A stretch of 64,000 nt of DNA, taken from Alteromonas portus. GTDB lineage: Bacteria; Pseudomonadota; Gammaproteobacteria; Enterobacterales; Alteromonadaceae. The notes under the pieces are model-generated. The model made no database searches. It worked only from the letters and a program-made list of their open reading frames with translations, and was not told the DNA's origin. Each line of letters begins with the position of its first letter. The first letter of the stretch is position 1. The stretch covers positions 1-64,000 of the forward strand of contig NZ_SWCO01000010.1 of the NCBI RefSeq assembly GCF_005117025.1, written 5' to 3'. Both the position numbers and the translations under genes were made by a program. Below are positions 1 through 7,869 of this stretch, piece by piece.

Positions 1-3
1 TAG

Positions 4-150
4 AGACTTACTTCAGGAGGCTTGCTGTTTTGCTTTTCCCCCGAAGCGGATGCGCATTTTAGGGAAATGAGCGCTCACGTCAACACTTATTTTGAAAAAG
101 ATGAAAAAACTGAACTAAACGGCTATTTTTCATTCAAATGTGATAATTAG
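4..150 (+). pseudogene. Possible 3' remnant of a gene at the window edge
   Basis: An open frame of 48 codons runs from just after an in-frame TAG at the first three bases to a TAG at 148-150. The translation looks protein-like (SGGLLFCFSPEADAHF near its start). The only ATG is at 67, giving 27 codons behind a weak AGGGAA. I do not recognise it. It may be the tail of a broken gene or chance. Low confidence. Confidence 0.2.
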
Positions 151-400
151 TAGACAATATGGACTAATTACTAATAGGATGGGAATTCAGATCCTATAAA
201 GTAGTAGTTCTTAAAGTAGTATTTGATCCTGCCGTTATTATTAAAGTGCTTGGTATTAGTTGCTGATATTAAAGCCAGCGTAAAGGAATACGTATAAGAA
301 TGTATATAAGCGTCGATGTTTAGCGCTTTGCGTTTTTTATAAATATATTAATACTGGTAGTGTCATAAATTGACTACGCGATAATTATAAAGGTGGGTTT
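151..400. other. AT-rich leader region upstream of the repeat protein
   Basis: No gene is visible. The stretch is AT-rich and must hold the promoter of the gene at 401, but I could not pick a convincing -35/-10 pair. A good ribosome site (AAGGTGGG) lies about 6 bases before the ATG at 401. Confidence 0.4.
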
Positions 401-1210
401 ATGTTACGAACTCTTTCATTGCTATCATCTGCAGTACTAGCCTCTCATGTTAGTTTTGTAGCAATGGCACAAGATGCGTCTTCTAGTGATTCCATTCAAC
501 CAAGCACTTCAAGTAATGTAGTCGCCGTTGATGAATCGAATCATTTTCAAACTGCCTTTTTAAAGCGTCAGGTTGAACAAACCATGTCTGTGGGTAGAGC
601 TATTAGTTCAATAGCTGGTCATTACCCGCAAGAGATCGTTTCTATTGTAGATATTGCTTTAGACACTTATCCCGACAAATACAGAGAAATCATTTTCGCT
701 GCTATTTCTGCACAACCAGCCTCAACCGAAGAGATTGTTCAGCTGGCTATTGAGAAAGAAGTGAGTAGCTGCCCTAACATCGTACAGCTAGCTATTAAGG
801 CAGAACCGACCTATGTTGATTTTGTAGTACAAGCAGCGGCGGTATCTACACCTGAAGAATTAGATGAAATTGTACGCGTGGCCGTATTAACTCAACCCGA
901 TGCGGCAGACAGTATTGTACAAACATTATCTAAAGAGCATCCAAACAAGATTGTCGATATTATGACTAGCGCATTAAACGCTGTTCCTTTTGTTGGCGAG
1001 TATGTAGTAGACGCACTTCTAGCCGTATTTCCTAATGAAGCGGAAACGGTAGTCGAAACAGCTGTGAGAGAGTCGGCCCAGCAGCGTGAGCAAGTTATGC
1101 GTATTTTGAGTACAGCACAACACGCCGGTGTATCTCAAGAAAAGCTAAGGGAATACGCGATGTCTGCCGGACTGGACGAGGACGACGTTAATAGTGCATT
1201 GGGCAATTAA
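401..1210 (+). CDS. Periplasmic or secreted protein of ten 15-residue helical repeats
   Basis: I do not recognise the family. Residues 1-23 form a signal peptide (hydrophobic core, AMA-Q cleavage site). Residues 75-224 are ten consecutive units of exactly 15 residues with the pattern xPxxxxxIVxxALxx: a proline near the start, a hydrophobic pair in the middle and alanine/leucine at the end, as expected for short alpha-helices stacked into a solenoid. The fourth unit (starting EVSSCP) has its proline displaced and carries the mature protein's only cysteine. The C-terminal 45 residues are charged and helical. The ATG at 401 follows AAGGTGGG and a strong hairpin terminator follows the stop, so the gene is probably transcribed alone. 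A scaffold or binding role is only a guess. Confidence 0.8.
   Translation: MLRTLSLLSSAVLASHVSFVAMAQDASSSDSIQPSTSSNVVAVDESNHFQTAFLKRQVEQTMSVGRAISSIAGHYPQEIVSIVDIALDTYPDKYREIIFAAISAQPASTEEIVQLAIEKEVSSCPNIVQLAIKAEPTYVDFVVQAAAVSTPEELDEIVRVAVLTQPDAADSIVQTLSKEHPNKIVDIMTSALNAVPFVGEYVVDALLAVFPNEAETVVETAVRESAQQREQVMRILSTAQHAGVSQEKLREYAMSAGLDEDDVNSALGN
623..1072 (+). repeat. Ten in-frame 45-bp repeats encoding 15-residue units
   Basis: The repeats are clear at protein level (xPxxxxxIVxxALxx) with no insertion or deletion over ten units. They are strongly diverged at DNA level, so they are old and are not a simple slippage tract. Confidence 0.75.
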
Positions 1211-1230
1211 GCCCTTAGGACTGGGTTTAT

Positions 1231-1269
1231 AAAAAACGGCGTATTGAATTGCTCAGTACGCCGTTTTTT
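1231..1269. terminator. Bidirectional rho-independent terminator
   Basis: AAAAAACGGCGTA at 1231-1243 pairs with TACGCCGTTTTTT at 1257-1269. The A and T runs on the two arms let it work in both directions: for the gene ending at 1210, and perhaps for the leftward exporter operon ending at 1427. Confidence 0.85.
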
Positions 1270-1426
1270 AATGTCAGCTCATTAGTCACTTCGCTATTAG
1301 ACACTACCGAGGCTATTGTCTTTTTAAACGCTAACATCTTTTTTATACCTATTAGCTTTTAAGTAGCTAACGACAAGCGGCACTTTCCATGTACTCTTTA
1401 ATAACACTCTATGAAAGCAACAACCA

Positions 1427-2881
1427 TCAACTGTCGAAAGAGTGCAGCATGGCCGCTTCTTTATAGAGCATTAATTCTGCTTTTAATAAGTCCACCCTAG
1501 CTTTAATTTCTTTGATCTTCGCTTTAATCTCGTTTTGCGCTCGCGCGTTTAATACAAACATATCGCTATCACCTGCATCAAAGCGTGTTTTTTCCACTCT
1601 CGATAGGGTTTTCGCAAGTACCGCATTTTCGCTTTGCAGCGCCACAATATCTTTGGCTTGCGACCAATAAATAAAAGCTTGTTCGAATCGTTGAACAATA
1701 GCTTGCTGCGTTGATGTTAGCTTGTGTGCAAGCTCTCGTTGCTTTGACTGAAGTTGAGCGCGCTCTGCCTTCGCCTTTCTGTTGCCTAGCGGATAAGAGA
1801 ACGACAAGCCTACTTTCGTTTCAGTGCCCTCAAGTGTTTCCGAGCCCGCCCCCACATCTCTAGCAATAGACGCGGTAAGATCAAGCTTTGGTAGTAATGC
1901 ATTGTCAGCAAGCGCTACTTTATTTTGTACCACCTGCTGTTCCAACTTCATTACGTCTAATTCAGGGTGGTTACGTAGTGCATTGCGAAGTGAAACCAGT
2001 TGTCCGTTACCAACCCAGAAAGGCCAGCTTAATTCATTAGGCGGCTGCTCGCTGTTAATTGCTAACATATCACCATTAGGTGAACGCCAGTAAAAAGATA
2101 GCATTTGTGCATGCATGTCTCGTTTTTGTTTAAGTTCGGCTAATGTTAAACGCTGCTGAAGTAGGTTAGCTTTAAACTCGGTAAGCACAATACTGGCTAA
2201 GTCGCCCTTCTCTACTCGAGTGACCAGCGCTTTTTCACGCTCTGACGCAGTATTTAGTAACTCAGTAACGGCTTGAATTTGTAAAGCACTTTCATACCAT
2301 GCAATGTATTCGCTTACGCCTTTGTAGACAAAGTCATTAATAAGGCTTGTCGCTAATGCCTGCCACTGGGATGTAGCCAGACCAGCGTTTCGCAACTCAG
2401 TTCTACGTTTATCGATCTCTCTATTTTGCAAAAGCGACATAGCAACGCCAACACTTGCCTCGCCAGCGGACAGCGTATCGTAATCCCCTTCATAGCTAGG
2501 AAAGTCGCCAGCGGCAATGCGATACTCGCCAAATACAGAAGCATTAAAATCCTCAATTGGGTTGGTGAAGCGCTGAGTGAGGTTTGTTCCATCGTAATAA
2601 CCCGACACTCGACTCTTTGTTTTCTGCTCAATAAAGGGGTCGAAACTGCTTCTTGCTATTTCTAGTTCAGCGGCGGCCTGATAGTTACCTTCATTAATTG
2701 CCAGCACATACGGGTGATAGTTCACCATACTATCAATCAGCACTTCGATGGTTGGCGCTAATCGAGCATTTTGACTTTGCCCTTGATAGGTATTTTGCGT
2801 CTGCGCAGACGGGCCCGGAGTGCCGCTGCCTATATACATGGTTAGCGCAAGTGCAGTAAAAAACAATCTGCGCATTACCAT
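1427..2881 (-). CDS. TolC-family outer-membrane efflux protein
   Basis: Outer-membrane channel partner of a tripartite exporter. A signal peptide ends near residue 26 (GPSAQ). The rest has the two duplicated OEP halves typical of TolC (roughly residues 45-250 and 290-480): long amphipathic helices, NHPELDVMKLEQQ beginning the second half, and a conserved TRFDAGD-like stretch near the end. Length (484) is normal for the family. The ATG at 2881 follows GGGAG at a 7-base gap. It lies inside the end of the adaptor gene, whose stop is at 2875-2877, so the two are translationally coupled. It is the last gene of a leftward operon ABC - HlyD - TolC. Confidence 0.88.
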   Translation of the reverse strand: MVMRRLFFTALALTMYIGSGTPGPSAQTQNTYQGQSQNARLAPTIEVLIDSMVNYHPYVLAINEGNYQAAAELEIARSSFDPFIEQKTKSRVSGYYDGTNLTQRFTNPIEDFNASVFGEYRIAAGDFPSYEGDYDTLSAGEASVGVAMSLLQNREIDKRRTELRNAGLATSQWQALATSLINDFVYKGVSEYIAWYESALQIQAVTELLNTASEREKALVTRVEKGDLASIVLTEFKANLLQQRLTLAELKQKRDMHAQMLSFYWRSPNGDMLAINSEQPPNELSWPFWVGNGQLVSLRNALRNHPELDVMKLEQQVVQNKVALADNALLPKLDLTASIARDVGAGSETLEGTETKVGLSFSYPLGNRKAKAERAQLQSKQRELAHKLTSTQQAIVQRFEQAFIYWSQAKDIVALQSENAVLAKTLSRVEKTRFDAGDSDMFVLNARAQNEIKAKIKEIKARVDLLKAELMLYKEAAMLHSFDS

Positions 2882-3927
2882 ATTGATGCTCCCGAGCCTT
2901 TCGCACCACCAGATGATGATTGCTGGGTCGGCAATGGAGGGAAGTTATTCAGCTGTCGCCACATTTCATAACCTAATCGAACTTCTTCTAGTAGCACCCA
3001 CGCTTTTACTCGGCTTCCTAAACGGGCAGAGCTTTCAGCTGGCCATGGGATGTCTGACTCGTCGGGCTTTATCCAAACGTTAAAATCGCCCGTTGCGTTT
3101 GCCACTGGCTCTACGTATACCACTTCACCGCCAAAGGTTCCTATTGCGCTTCCTGGCCACCCGCTAAATTGGAAAACGGGCCACCCATCAAACTGCAGGC
3201 GAGCTTTCGCGCCGGGTTTTACTAGTGGTGCATCCAACCCTCTTACCGTTACACGGACACTACGCTTGGCATCGGCAGGAATAAACTGACCTAAAATGTC
3301 GCCTGATTTTACGAAGGTAGACACGCCGCCCGATAGCAAGCGCACCACTGTGCCATCTACCGGCGCAAACTTAGTTTGGGTAGATTGGCGAGACAACGTC
3401 ATACTTACTTCGTTGATTTCAGATACAGATGCTGCGGCTTTCGCCCTAAGTTCTTGTACTTTGATTTCAGCTTGTTCTACTTCTTTGCGTGATACCAAAC
3501 CCTGCTCCTGCAGCGACTTTTGGCGCGCCAAGTTGTTTTCGGCATTTCTTACCGCCGTTTCATTAGCTTGATTTTTCAGGTTTGCTGCCGAAAGTTGAGA
3601 CTGCAGCTTCTCAAGACGCTGGGCATCAATGTCGATTAGCGTAACAATTGGCTCACCTGCTTTTACCTGCTGCCCTTCCCTTACGTGCCATTGCTTTACT
3701 TGCCCATCGACAAGGGCATTAATGGGCTGGGTTCTGTCTTTAGGGTCGAGCGAGTCGACCATACCCGTTCCATAGGCAGTTTGGATCCAAGGGGTAAAGT
3801 ACAGTATTAATCCGGCAGCCAGCACTAAGAAAATGATCACGCCGGTAATAACGCGATGTAGCTTAGGTACTTTCAAAGAAGGTAATGAAGTAATGTTGTC
3901 TAAAAAGCGACGTTCTGCGTTATTCAC
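2875..3927 (-). CDS. HlyD-family periplasmic adaptor (membrane fusion protein)
   Basis: Bridges an inner-membrane transporter to the TolC channel. One membrane segment at residues 26-46 is followed by the first lipoyl half (NALVDGQVKQWHVREGQ, about 70-86), a coiled-coil hairpin (about 100-165), the second lipoyl half (FAPVDGTVVRLLSGG, about 192-206) and a beta-barrel domain. The start is a GTG at 3925-3927 that directly abuts the TAA of the ABC gene (TAAGTG). Its ribosome site AAGGAGGG lies inside the last codons of that gene, so translation is tightly coupled. Family length is typical of type I secretion and large-substrate exporters. Substrate unknown. Confidence 0.9.
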   Translation of the reverse strand: MNNAERRFLDNITSLPSLKVPKLHRVITGVIIFLVLAAGLILYFTPWIQTAYGTGMVDSLDPKDRTQPINALVDGQVKQWHVREGQQVKAGEPIVTLIDIDAQRLEKLQSQLSAANLKNQANETAVRNAENNLARQKSLQEQGLVSRKEVEQAEIKVQELRAKAAASVSEINEVSMTLSRQSTQTKFAPVDGTVVRLLSGGVSTFVKSGDILGQFIPADAKRSVRVTVRGLDAPLVKPGAKARLQFDGWPVFQFSGWPGSAIGTFGGEVVYVEPVANATGDFNVWIKPDESDIPWPAESSARLGSRVKAWVLLEEVRLGYEMWRQLNNFPPLPTQQSSSGGAKGSGASIW

Positions 3928-5700
3928 TTACTCACCCTCCTTATCATTCTTCACATCGTTTGTTTGCGTAGTCGCCGTTTGATTATTAGTACTTACTGTA
4001 TCTGTAGCATTGACACTTTCTTGTACGCTGACAATCGGCGATTCACCATTGGTATACTCATTTAACATGGCCGTTGCGTTGTCGTGTAAGTGCAAAACAC
4101 CCTCGAAGCATTCTGGTATTGGCATATTGGTAAAATACATAACAGTAAAGTCGTATTTGCTTAGGCGCCTAAGTAGTCGTGCTCTTAGCTCAACAGGTAT
4201 CGCATCAAAGTGCTGATTCAAAATAAGGAGTCTAGGCTTACCAACAATTGCGGCGGCAAGTTTCAGCAATAAAAACTCTAGCGGTTGCAAAGGTGCACCT
4301 AATACCGACACTTTAGTTTGCAAACCTTCAGGCAAGCTATCGATAACCTTCGTCATTTCTACTTCTTCAAGCGCTGCTCGAATATCAGCAATGGTAGCCT
4401 GTGGATGAGCTAGTTTTAGATAGCGCTCTATAGATACCTCAATAATTAAAGAGCGATCTAAAATAGTAACTGCTTGCCTAAGTTCATGGGTGTCGTAATC
4501 GTTTAGGCTAAGTTCACCTAATAATATATCGCCTGATTTAACGCGGTCGTATTGTTTTAAGAGCCCAAGCAACTGCTTTTGAACCCAGCTTTTGTCTGTG
4601 GTAACAAAATATTTTGTGCCTGGTTCAAACACCACGTTGAGGTTGCAAGAATCATTGCCATGTTTTAATTCTACGTCGTTAAAAACGAGTTTAGACGATG
4701 CCGGTATATTCTCTGAAGCATTTAGCTCTTCTTGAGGCATTGCCAAAGCACCACCCAGCTTTTCAGCTGCACCATACAGTTCATAATATAATTTAAGGTA
4801 CTGAGTAAAACGCGACAAACCGAAGAATACGGCAGACATAACCAGTTCAGCCGCAACTAACTGCCCAATAGACAATTCGCCTTGCACAACAAGTACACCA
4901 CCAATACCTAACAATGACGCGCTTGCTACCGCATACATCAATAGGAACATAACCACCTGTGAAAAGGTGTAATGGAAGTGGCTTTTGTGTTTTTTAACAT
5001 AGTTACTAATGTAACCTTCGGTGCTGCGGCCAGCATATTCCACATGATCGGCAGACTTAAAAAACTCATGGGCAATGGCAATGTCGTGCAGCCATTTCGC
5101 CGAATCATATTTAGCGTGAGAGAGTTCAATTGCGGTGCGCTTAGCGCCGCGGCCCCAAATTTTCCACACGGCGTACATGGTTAAGAGCAGTACTACATTA
5201 AATGCAAAAAGCGCGGGATGGTAAAAAGAAACCAATGTGAAACCCACCAGCATTTGCAGTACCAATGCAAAGCCATCAATCATTAATGAAGGTATGTTTT
5301 TTTGGAAGGTCATAATATCGAAATAACGCTGCGTAATGCTTACGTTTTGTCGGCCTTCGAAAAAGCTATGCGGCGCTAGAATAGTTTTAAGCCCTAAGTC
5401 AGCGGTAAGACGCGCGTAAACCTTGCGCTCATAAAATTCCATCACGCGCATACGAAGGGCGCTGAAGACCCCTGATGTAAACAAAGTGAGAAACAGAATA
5501 ACGGCCAGTATGACTACAGCTCGGGTAGAGCCAATATTGGCGATACTATTAATTAGCGTTTGTACCGCAATAGGTACTGCCAGTGTCATCAAACTGATTG
5601 CCACGCCGTAAGCAATAGCAACCCAAAAAAAGCCAGCCTCAGGTTTTAATAACGAAAAAAGTGTTTTTCGCGTTTTACGTAAATCTATTGGTTTAGCCAT
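3928..5700 (-). CDS. ABC-exporter-like membrane protein with a degenerate ATPase domain
   Basis: The architecture is that of a type I secretion ABC exporter: a six-helix transmembrane domain (about residues 20-310) then a nucleotide-binding fold (about 335-545). The catalytic motifs are all wrong. The P-loop position (366-378) reads VTTDKSWVQKQLL instead of GxxGxGKST. The signature region (467-476) reads LGAPLQPLEF instead of LSGGQ. Walker B reads PRLLILNQ, so the usual Asp-Glu is Asn495-Gln496. The H-loop position has TNMP and no histidine. The reading frame is intact and the HlyD and TolC genes downstream look normal, so this is probably a conserved pseudo-ATPase, not a decaying gene. It may be a non-hydrolysing subunit, or may pair with an active subunit elsewhere. 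No C39 peptidase domain is present. Confidence 0.8.
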   Translation of the reverse strand: MAKPIDLRKTRKTLFSLLKPEAGFFWVAIAYGVAISLMTLAVPIAVQTLINSIANIGSTRAVVILAVILFLTLFTSGVFSALRMRVMEFYERKVYARLTADLGLKTILAPHSFFEGRQNVSITQRYFDIMTFQKNIPSLMIDGFALVLQMLVGFTLVSFYHPALFAFNVVLLLTMYAVWKIWGRGAKRTAIELSHAKYDSAKWLHDIAIAHEFFKSADHVEYAGRSTEGYISNYVKKHKSHFHYTFSQVVMFLLMYAVASASLLGIGGVLVVQGELSIGQLVAAELVMSAVFFGLSRFTQYLKLYYELYGAAEKLGGALAMPQEELNASENIPASSKLVFNDVELKHGNDSCNLNVVFEPGTKYFVTTDKSWVQKQLLGLLKQYDRVKSGDILLGELSLNDYDTHELRQAVTILDRSLIIEVSIERYLKLAHPQATIADIRAALEEVEMTKVIDSLPEGLQTKVSVLGAPLQPLEFLLLKLAAAIVGKPRLLILNQHFDAIPVELRARLLRRLSKYDFTVMYFTNMPIPECFEGVLHLHDNATAMLNEYTNGESPIVSVQESVNATDTVSTNNQTATTQTNDVKNDKEGE

Positions 5701-5837
5701 AGTTATGTCTTCAATATACCGCTAGCTTGAAAAATCGGTTATGCGTTGTTTACCGTACTTATGAAACAACACTTATAGTGTATTGCAATGGTTAGTTAGA
5801 ATAAATCTGTTATATTCTTAATAGTTCATCGAAAAAA

Positions 5838-5852
5838 ATGGGGTCAGAGTAC
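5838..5852 (+). repeat. Copy 1 of the ATGGGGTCAGAGTAC motif
   Basis: Lies in the divergent gap between the ABC gene and the NhaR-like gene. The same core recurs at 6802-6816 (same orientation), 7644-7658 and 10411-10424 (inverted), each time between genes. Confidence 0.6.
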
Positions 5853-5899
5853 TTTTTCTCTCCCTCTATTATTTTAATAATCTAGCGTCTAGATAAAGT

Positions 5900-6790
5900 A
5901 TGCATCACCTAAACTACCATCATCTATATTATTTTTATCTTGTCGCGCGCGAGGGCAGTATCGCCAAAGCGGCTAAGTTACTCCACGTTACCCCTCAAAC
6001 CGTAAGCGGGCAACTGAGTACGTTTGAAAGTCAGCTTGGTTATTCGTTATTCGATAGAATAAACAAACGGCTGTACCTGAACGCACGAGGTAAAGTTAGT
6101 TATCAGTATGCCAGCGAAATATTCCATAAGGGTAACCAACTGGCTGAAATACTTAACAATAGCGATGAAGTGAATACGAAAGAATTCGTAATAGGTATTA
6201 CAAATGGAATTCCAAAAGTGCTTTTTTACGATTTTGTGCACGATACCATGCGCAAATACTCGCAGGTGAAGTACGTCATTAAAGAAGATAGCTTTGACGG
6301 TTTATTAAAGGAACTCGCCATTAACGCTATCGACTTTATTGTTGCCGACAGAGGCATTGCGCCTGGAACACAGATTAGCGCCAACAGTTTTTTCTTGGGA
6401 GAAAGCTCGTTAAGCTTTTTCGCTAAATCCCCCCTGGGTGAAGGGTTACAATTCCCAGACTGTTTAAACCAAATGCCACTGCTTATTCAAGGTAACACGT
6501 CAGGAATACGTCACGCGCTCACAAGCTGGCTTGAAACAGAACAGCTTTACCCCAAAATTGTGGCCGAATTCGATGATACAGCGTTGCTGAAGCTATTCGG
6601 CAGCGAGGACTTCGGCGTATTCTGCGCACCTTCTGCTATTTCTAAACACGTAGAGGAACAGTATGGTGTGCACTGCATTGGTAACGCCAATACGCTTAAC
6701 GAAAGGTACTACGCCATTACCGGTAAAAGCCGTGCCGACTACACAATTAGTGAGGCAATAGTGGAATCGGCACGCGGAATTTTAGCGTAA
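5900..6790 (+). CDS. nhaR: LysR-family regulator of the NhaR type
   Basis: Transcriptional regulator. The start NYHHLYYFYLVAREGS, the helix-turn-helix with TPQTVSGQLSTFESQLG (about residues 30-46) and the later EFDDTALLKLFGS are characteristic of NhaR, the activator of sodium/proton antiporter genes and, in enterobacteria, of the pgaABCD exopolysaccharide operon. The C-terminal two thirds is the usual effector-binding domain; length 296 is normal. No nhaA gene adjoins it. It is divergent from the ABC-HlyD-TolC operon across 199 bases, so that operon is the obvious candidate target (inference). The ribosome site is weak (TAAAG). Similarity to E. coli NhaR is judged by eye and the orthologue assignment is tentative. 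Confidence 0.75.
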   Translation: MHHLNYHHLYYFYLVAREGSIAKAAKLLHVTPQTVSGQLSTFESQLGYSLFDRINKRLYLNARGKVSYQYASEIFHKGNQLAEILNNSDEVNTKEFVIGITNGIPKVLFYDFVHDTMRKYSQVKYVIKEDSFDGLLKELAINAIDFIVADRGIAPGTQISANSFFLGESSLSFFAKSPLGEGLQFPDCLNQMPLLIQGNTSGIRHALTSWLETEQLYPKIVAEFDDTALLKLFGSEDFGVFCAPSAISKHVEEQYGVHCIGNANTLNERYYAITGKSRADYTISEAIVESARGILA

Positions 6791-6836
6791 CGCTCTTAGT
6801 TATGGGGTCAGAGTACATTTCATGCTTCCCACTTAT

Positions 6837-7511
6837 CTAAGCAGCAACACCGTCATCTGTATCTTGCGCATAAAAACTTAATGTCAGAATTTTTTCTAAC
6901 ACAAAACGTAATGCGTCATTGATAGGCATAAGCTTTTCACCCAATTCATAATCTAATTGTGCCAGTTTTTGCCTACCTTCTGCGATCATTGGCGGCTTAG
7001 ACTTTACAACGTGACTTGTACTGTTTGCAGCAATATCAACAACCAACGGATACTCAAGCACATCAGAGCGCTGTGGCTGTATGGCAATAAGCGCAGCCGC
7101 ATATTTTTCAGGTACGGCTTGCTTTATTGGTTTGCATACCGAAAGCGTTGCTTCGCCTGATTTTGTTTTGTAGCCTGCCGCACCAAACATGCGGCAAATT
7201 CCCGGGCGGTATTCGTAAATTCCGCAATAACCTTCTGTACCATCCAAACTTAAGCGTTGATATTGCTTGCATGCAAAACCGCTATAACTTTCAAGTTCAT
7301 CGAATACTTGTTCGGCTTGCCCTATATCAAACAAATGCAATGCAAATGGCAACATCTCTAGTGGCGACACTTCAATATCGGGTTTATTACAACATGCGCC
7401 GCATTTCTCAACACAGTTTAACGACTGACTTGATTGATACGCGCTGAATTCTTCAGAAAGAGATTGGTAAACATCCATTACTTGGCTGGAAAGCTCACGC
7501 AGCCTATTCAT
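6837..7511 (-). CDS. YkgJ-family cysteine-cluster protein
   Basis: Belongs to the UPF0153/YkgJ family of putative zinc- or iron-binding proteins. The metal-binding pattern is clear: C33xxxCxxCC (CVEKCGACC, residues 33-41), then FACKQY, then GYCGIYEYRPGICRMFG, and a last cysteine in SVCKP. The reaction is unknown for the family. The C-terminal third (about 150-224) is outside the core and helical. The ATG at 7511 follows GGAG at a good distance. The gene stands alone, convergent with the NhaR-like gene, and is enclosed by the 19-bp inverted repeats. Confidence 0.8.
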   Translation of the reverse strand: MNRLRELSSQVMDVYQSLSEEFSAYQSSQSLNCVEKCGACCNKPDIEVSPLEMLPFALHLFDIGQAEQVFDELESYSGFACKQYQRLSLDGTEGYCGIYEYRPGICRMFGAAGYKTKSGEATLSVCKPIKQAVPEKYAAALIAIQPQRSDVLEYPLVVDIAANSTSHVVKSKPPMIAEGRQKLAQLDYELGEKLMPINDALRFVLEKILTLSFYAQDTDDGVAA

Positions 7512-7593
7512 AACGACTCCGCTAATAAAAGCAAACTAAAACGAAACGAAGTTCATACTGGGTAATATGGTAGGTAGCATGAACTCAACACTT

Positions 7594-7622
7594 TGTTCAC
7601 TGGTTTTAGTAACCAGTGAACA
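7594..7622. other. Perfect 12-bp hairpin without a T run
   Basis: TGTTCACTGGTT (7594-7605) pairs with AACCAGTGAACA (7611-7622) around a 5-base loop. No T run follows in either direction, so it may be an operator-like palindrome or a 5' leader structure for the YkgJ-like gene and not a terminator. Confidence 0.5.
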
Positions 7623-7830
7623 GATAGCATTAGAGGCAGAAATGTACTCTGACCCCATAATTTAAAGCATGCTTCTTCCCCGCCGGGTGTGAGTAAGCTT
7701 GAGGCTTGATGGCAGGGATTGAATTGGCGCGGATTTTATTTTGAATTTTGGGGTTTGGGAAGTTTTTTTGTACGGAAATTCACAAGCTTATTTAATATAA
7801 AAGTTAATATGAGTACTAAAATGTGAAAAC

Positions 7831-7860
7831 GTAGCGAGCCCTTGTAACCTGGCTCGCTAC
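7831..7860 (-). terminator. Terminator of the cadherin-like lipoprotein gene
   Basis: GTAGCGAGCC (7831-7840) pairs perfectly with GGCTCGCTAC (7851-7860). It lies 9 bases after the stop of the leftward gene. The following U run is weak (GTTTTC). Confidence 0.65.
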
Positions 7861-7869
7861 CCTTACATT

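Larger units (their letters stand above)
6801..7659. repeat. Perfect 19-bp inverted repeats enclosing the YkgJ-like gene
   Basis: TATGGGGTCAGAGTACATT at 6801-6819 is matched by its exact reverse complement at 7641-7659. The 859-bp interval holds a single complete gene. Two looser copies of the same core lie outside (5838, 10411). No target-site duplication and no transposase are visible. It may be a mobilised cassette, a pair of protein-binding sites or copies of a dispersed short repeat. Confidence 0.6.
7512..7869. other. Gene-free stretch between the lipoprotein and YkgJ genes
   Basis: No coding sequence visible. It contains, in order, the start region of the YkgJ-like gene, a long hairpin (7594-7622), an inverted motif copy (7641-7659), a GC-richer patch around 7678-7735, and the terminator of the lipoprotein gene (7831-7860). 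Confidence 0.6.

Noticed and set aside
1824..5184. Several plus-strand open frames of 60-106 codons
   Set aside because: All lie opposite well-supported TolC, HlyD and ABC genes.
3928..5700. Ordinary type I secretion ATPase
   Set aside because: The fold is right but the P-loop, signature, Walker B and H-loop residues are all absent.
6801..7659. Complete insertion sequence
   Set aside because: Inverted repeats are present but the enclosed gene is a cysteine-cluster protein, not a transposase, and no target duplication is visible.
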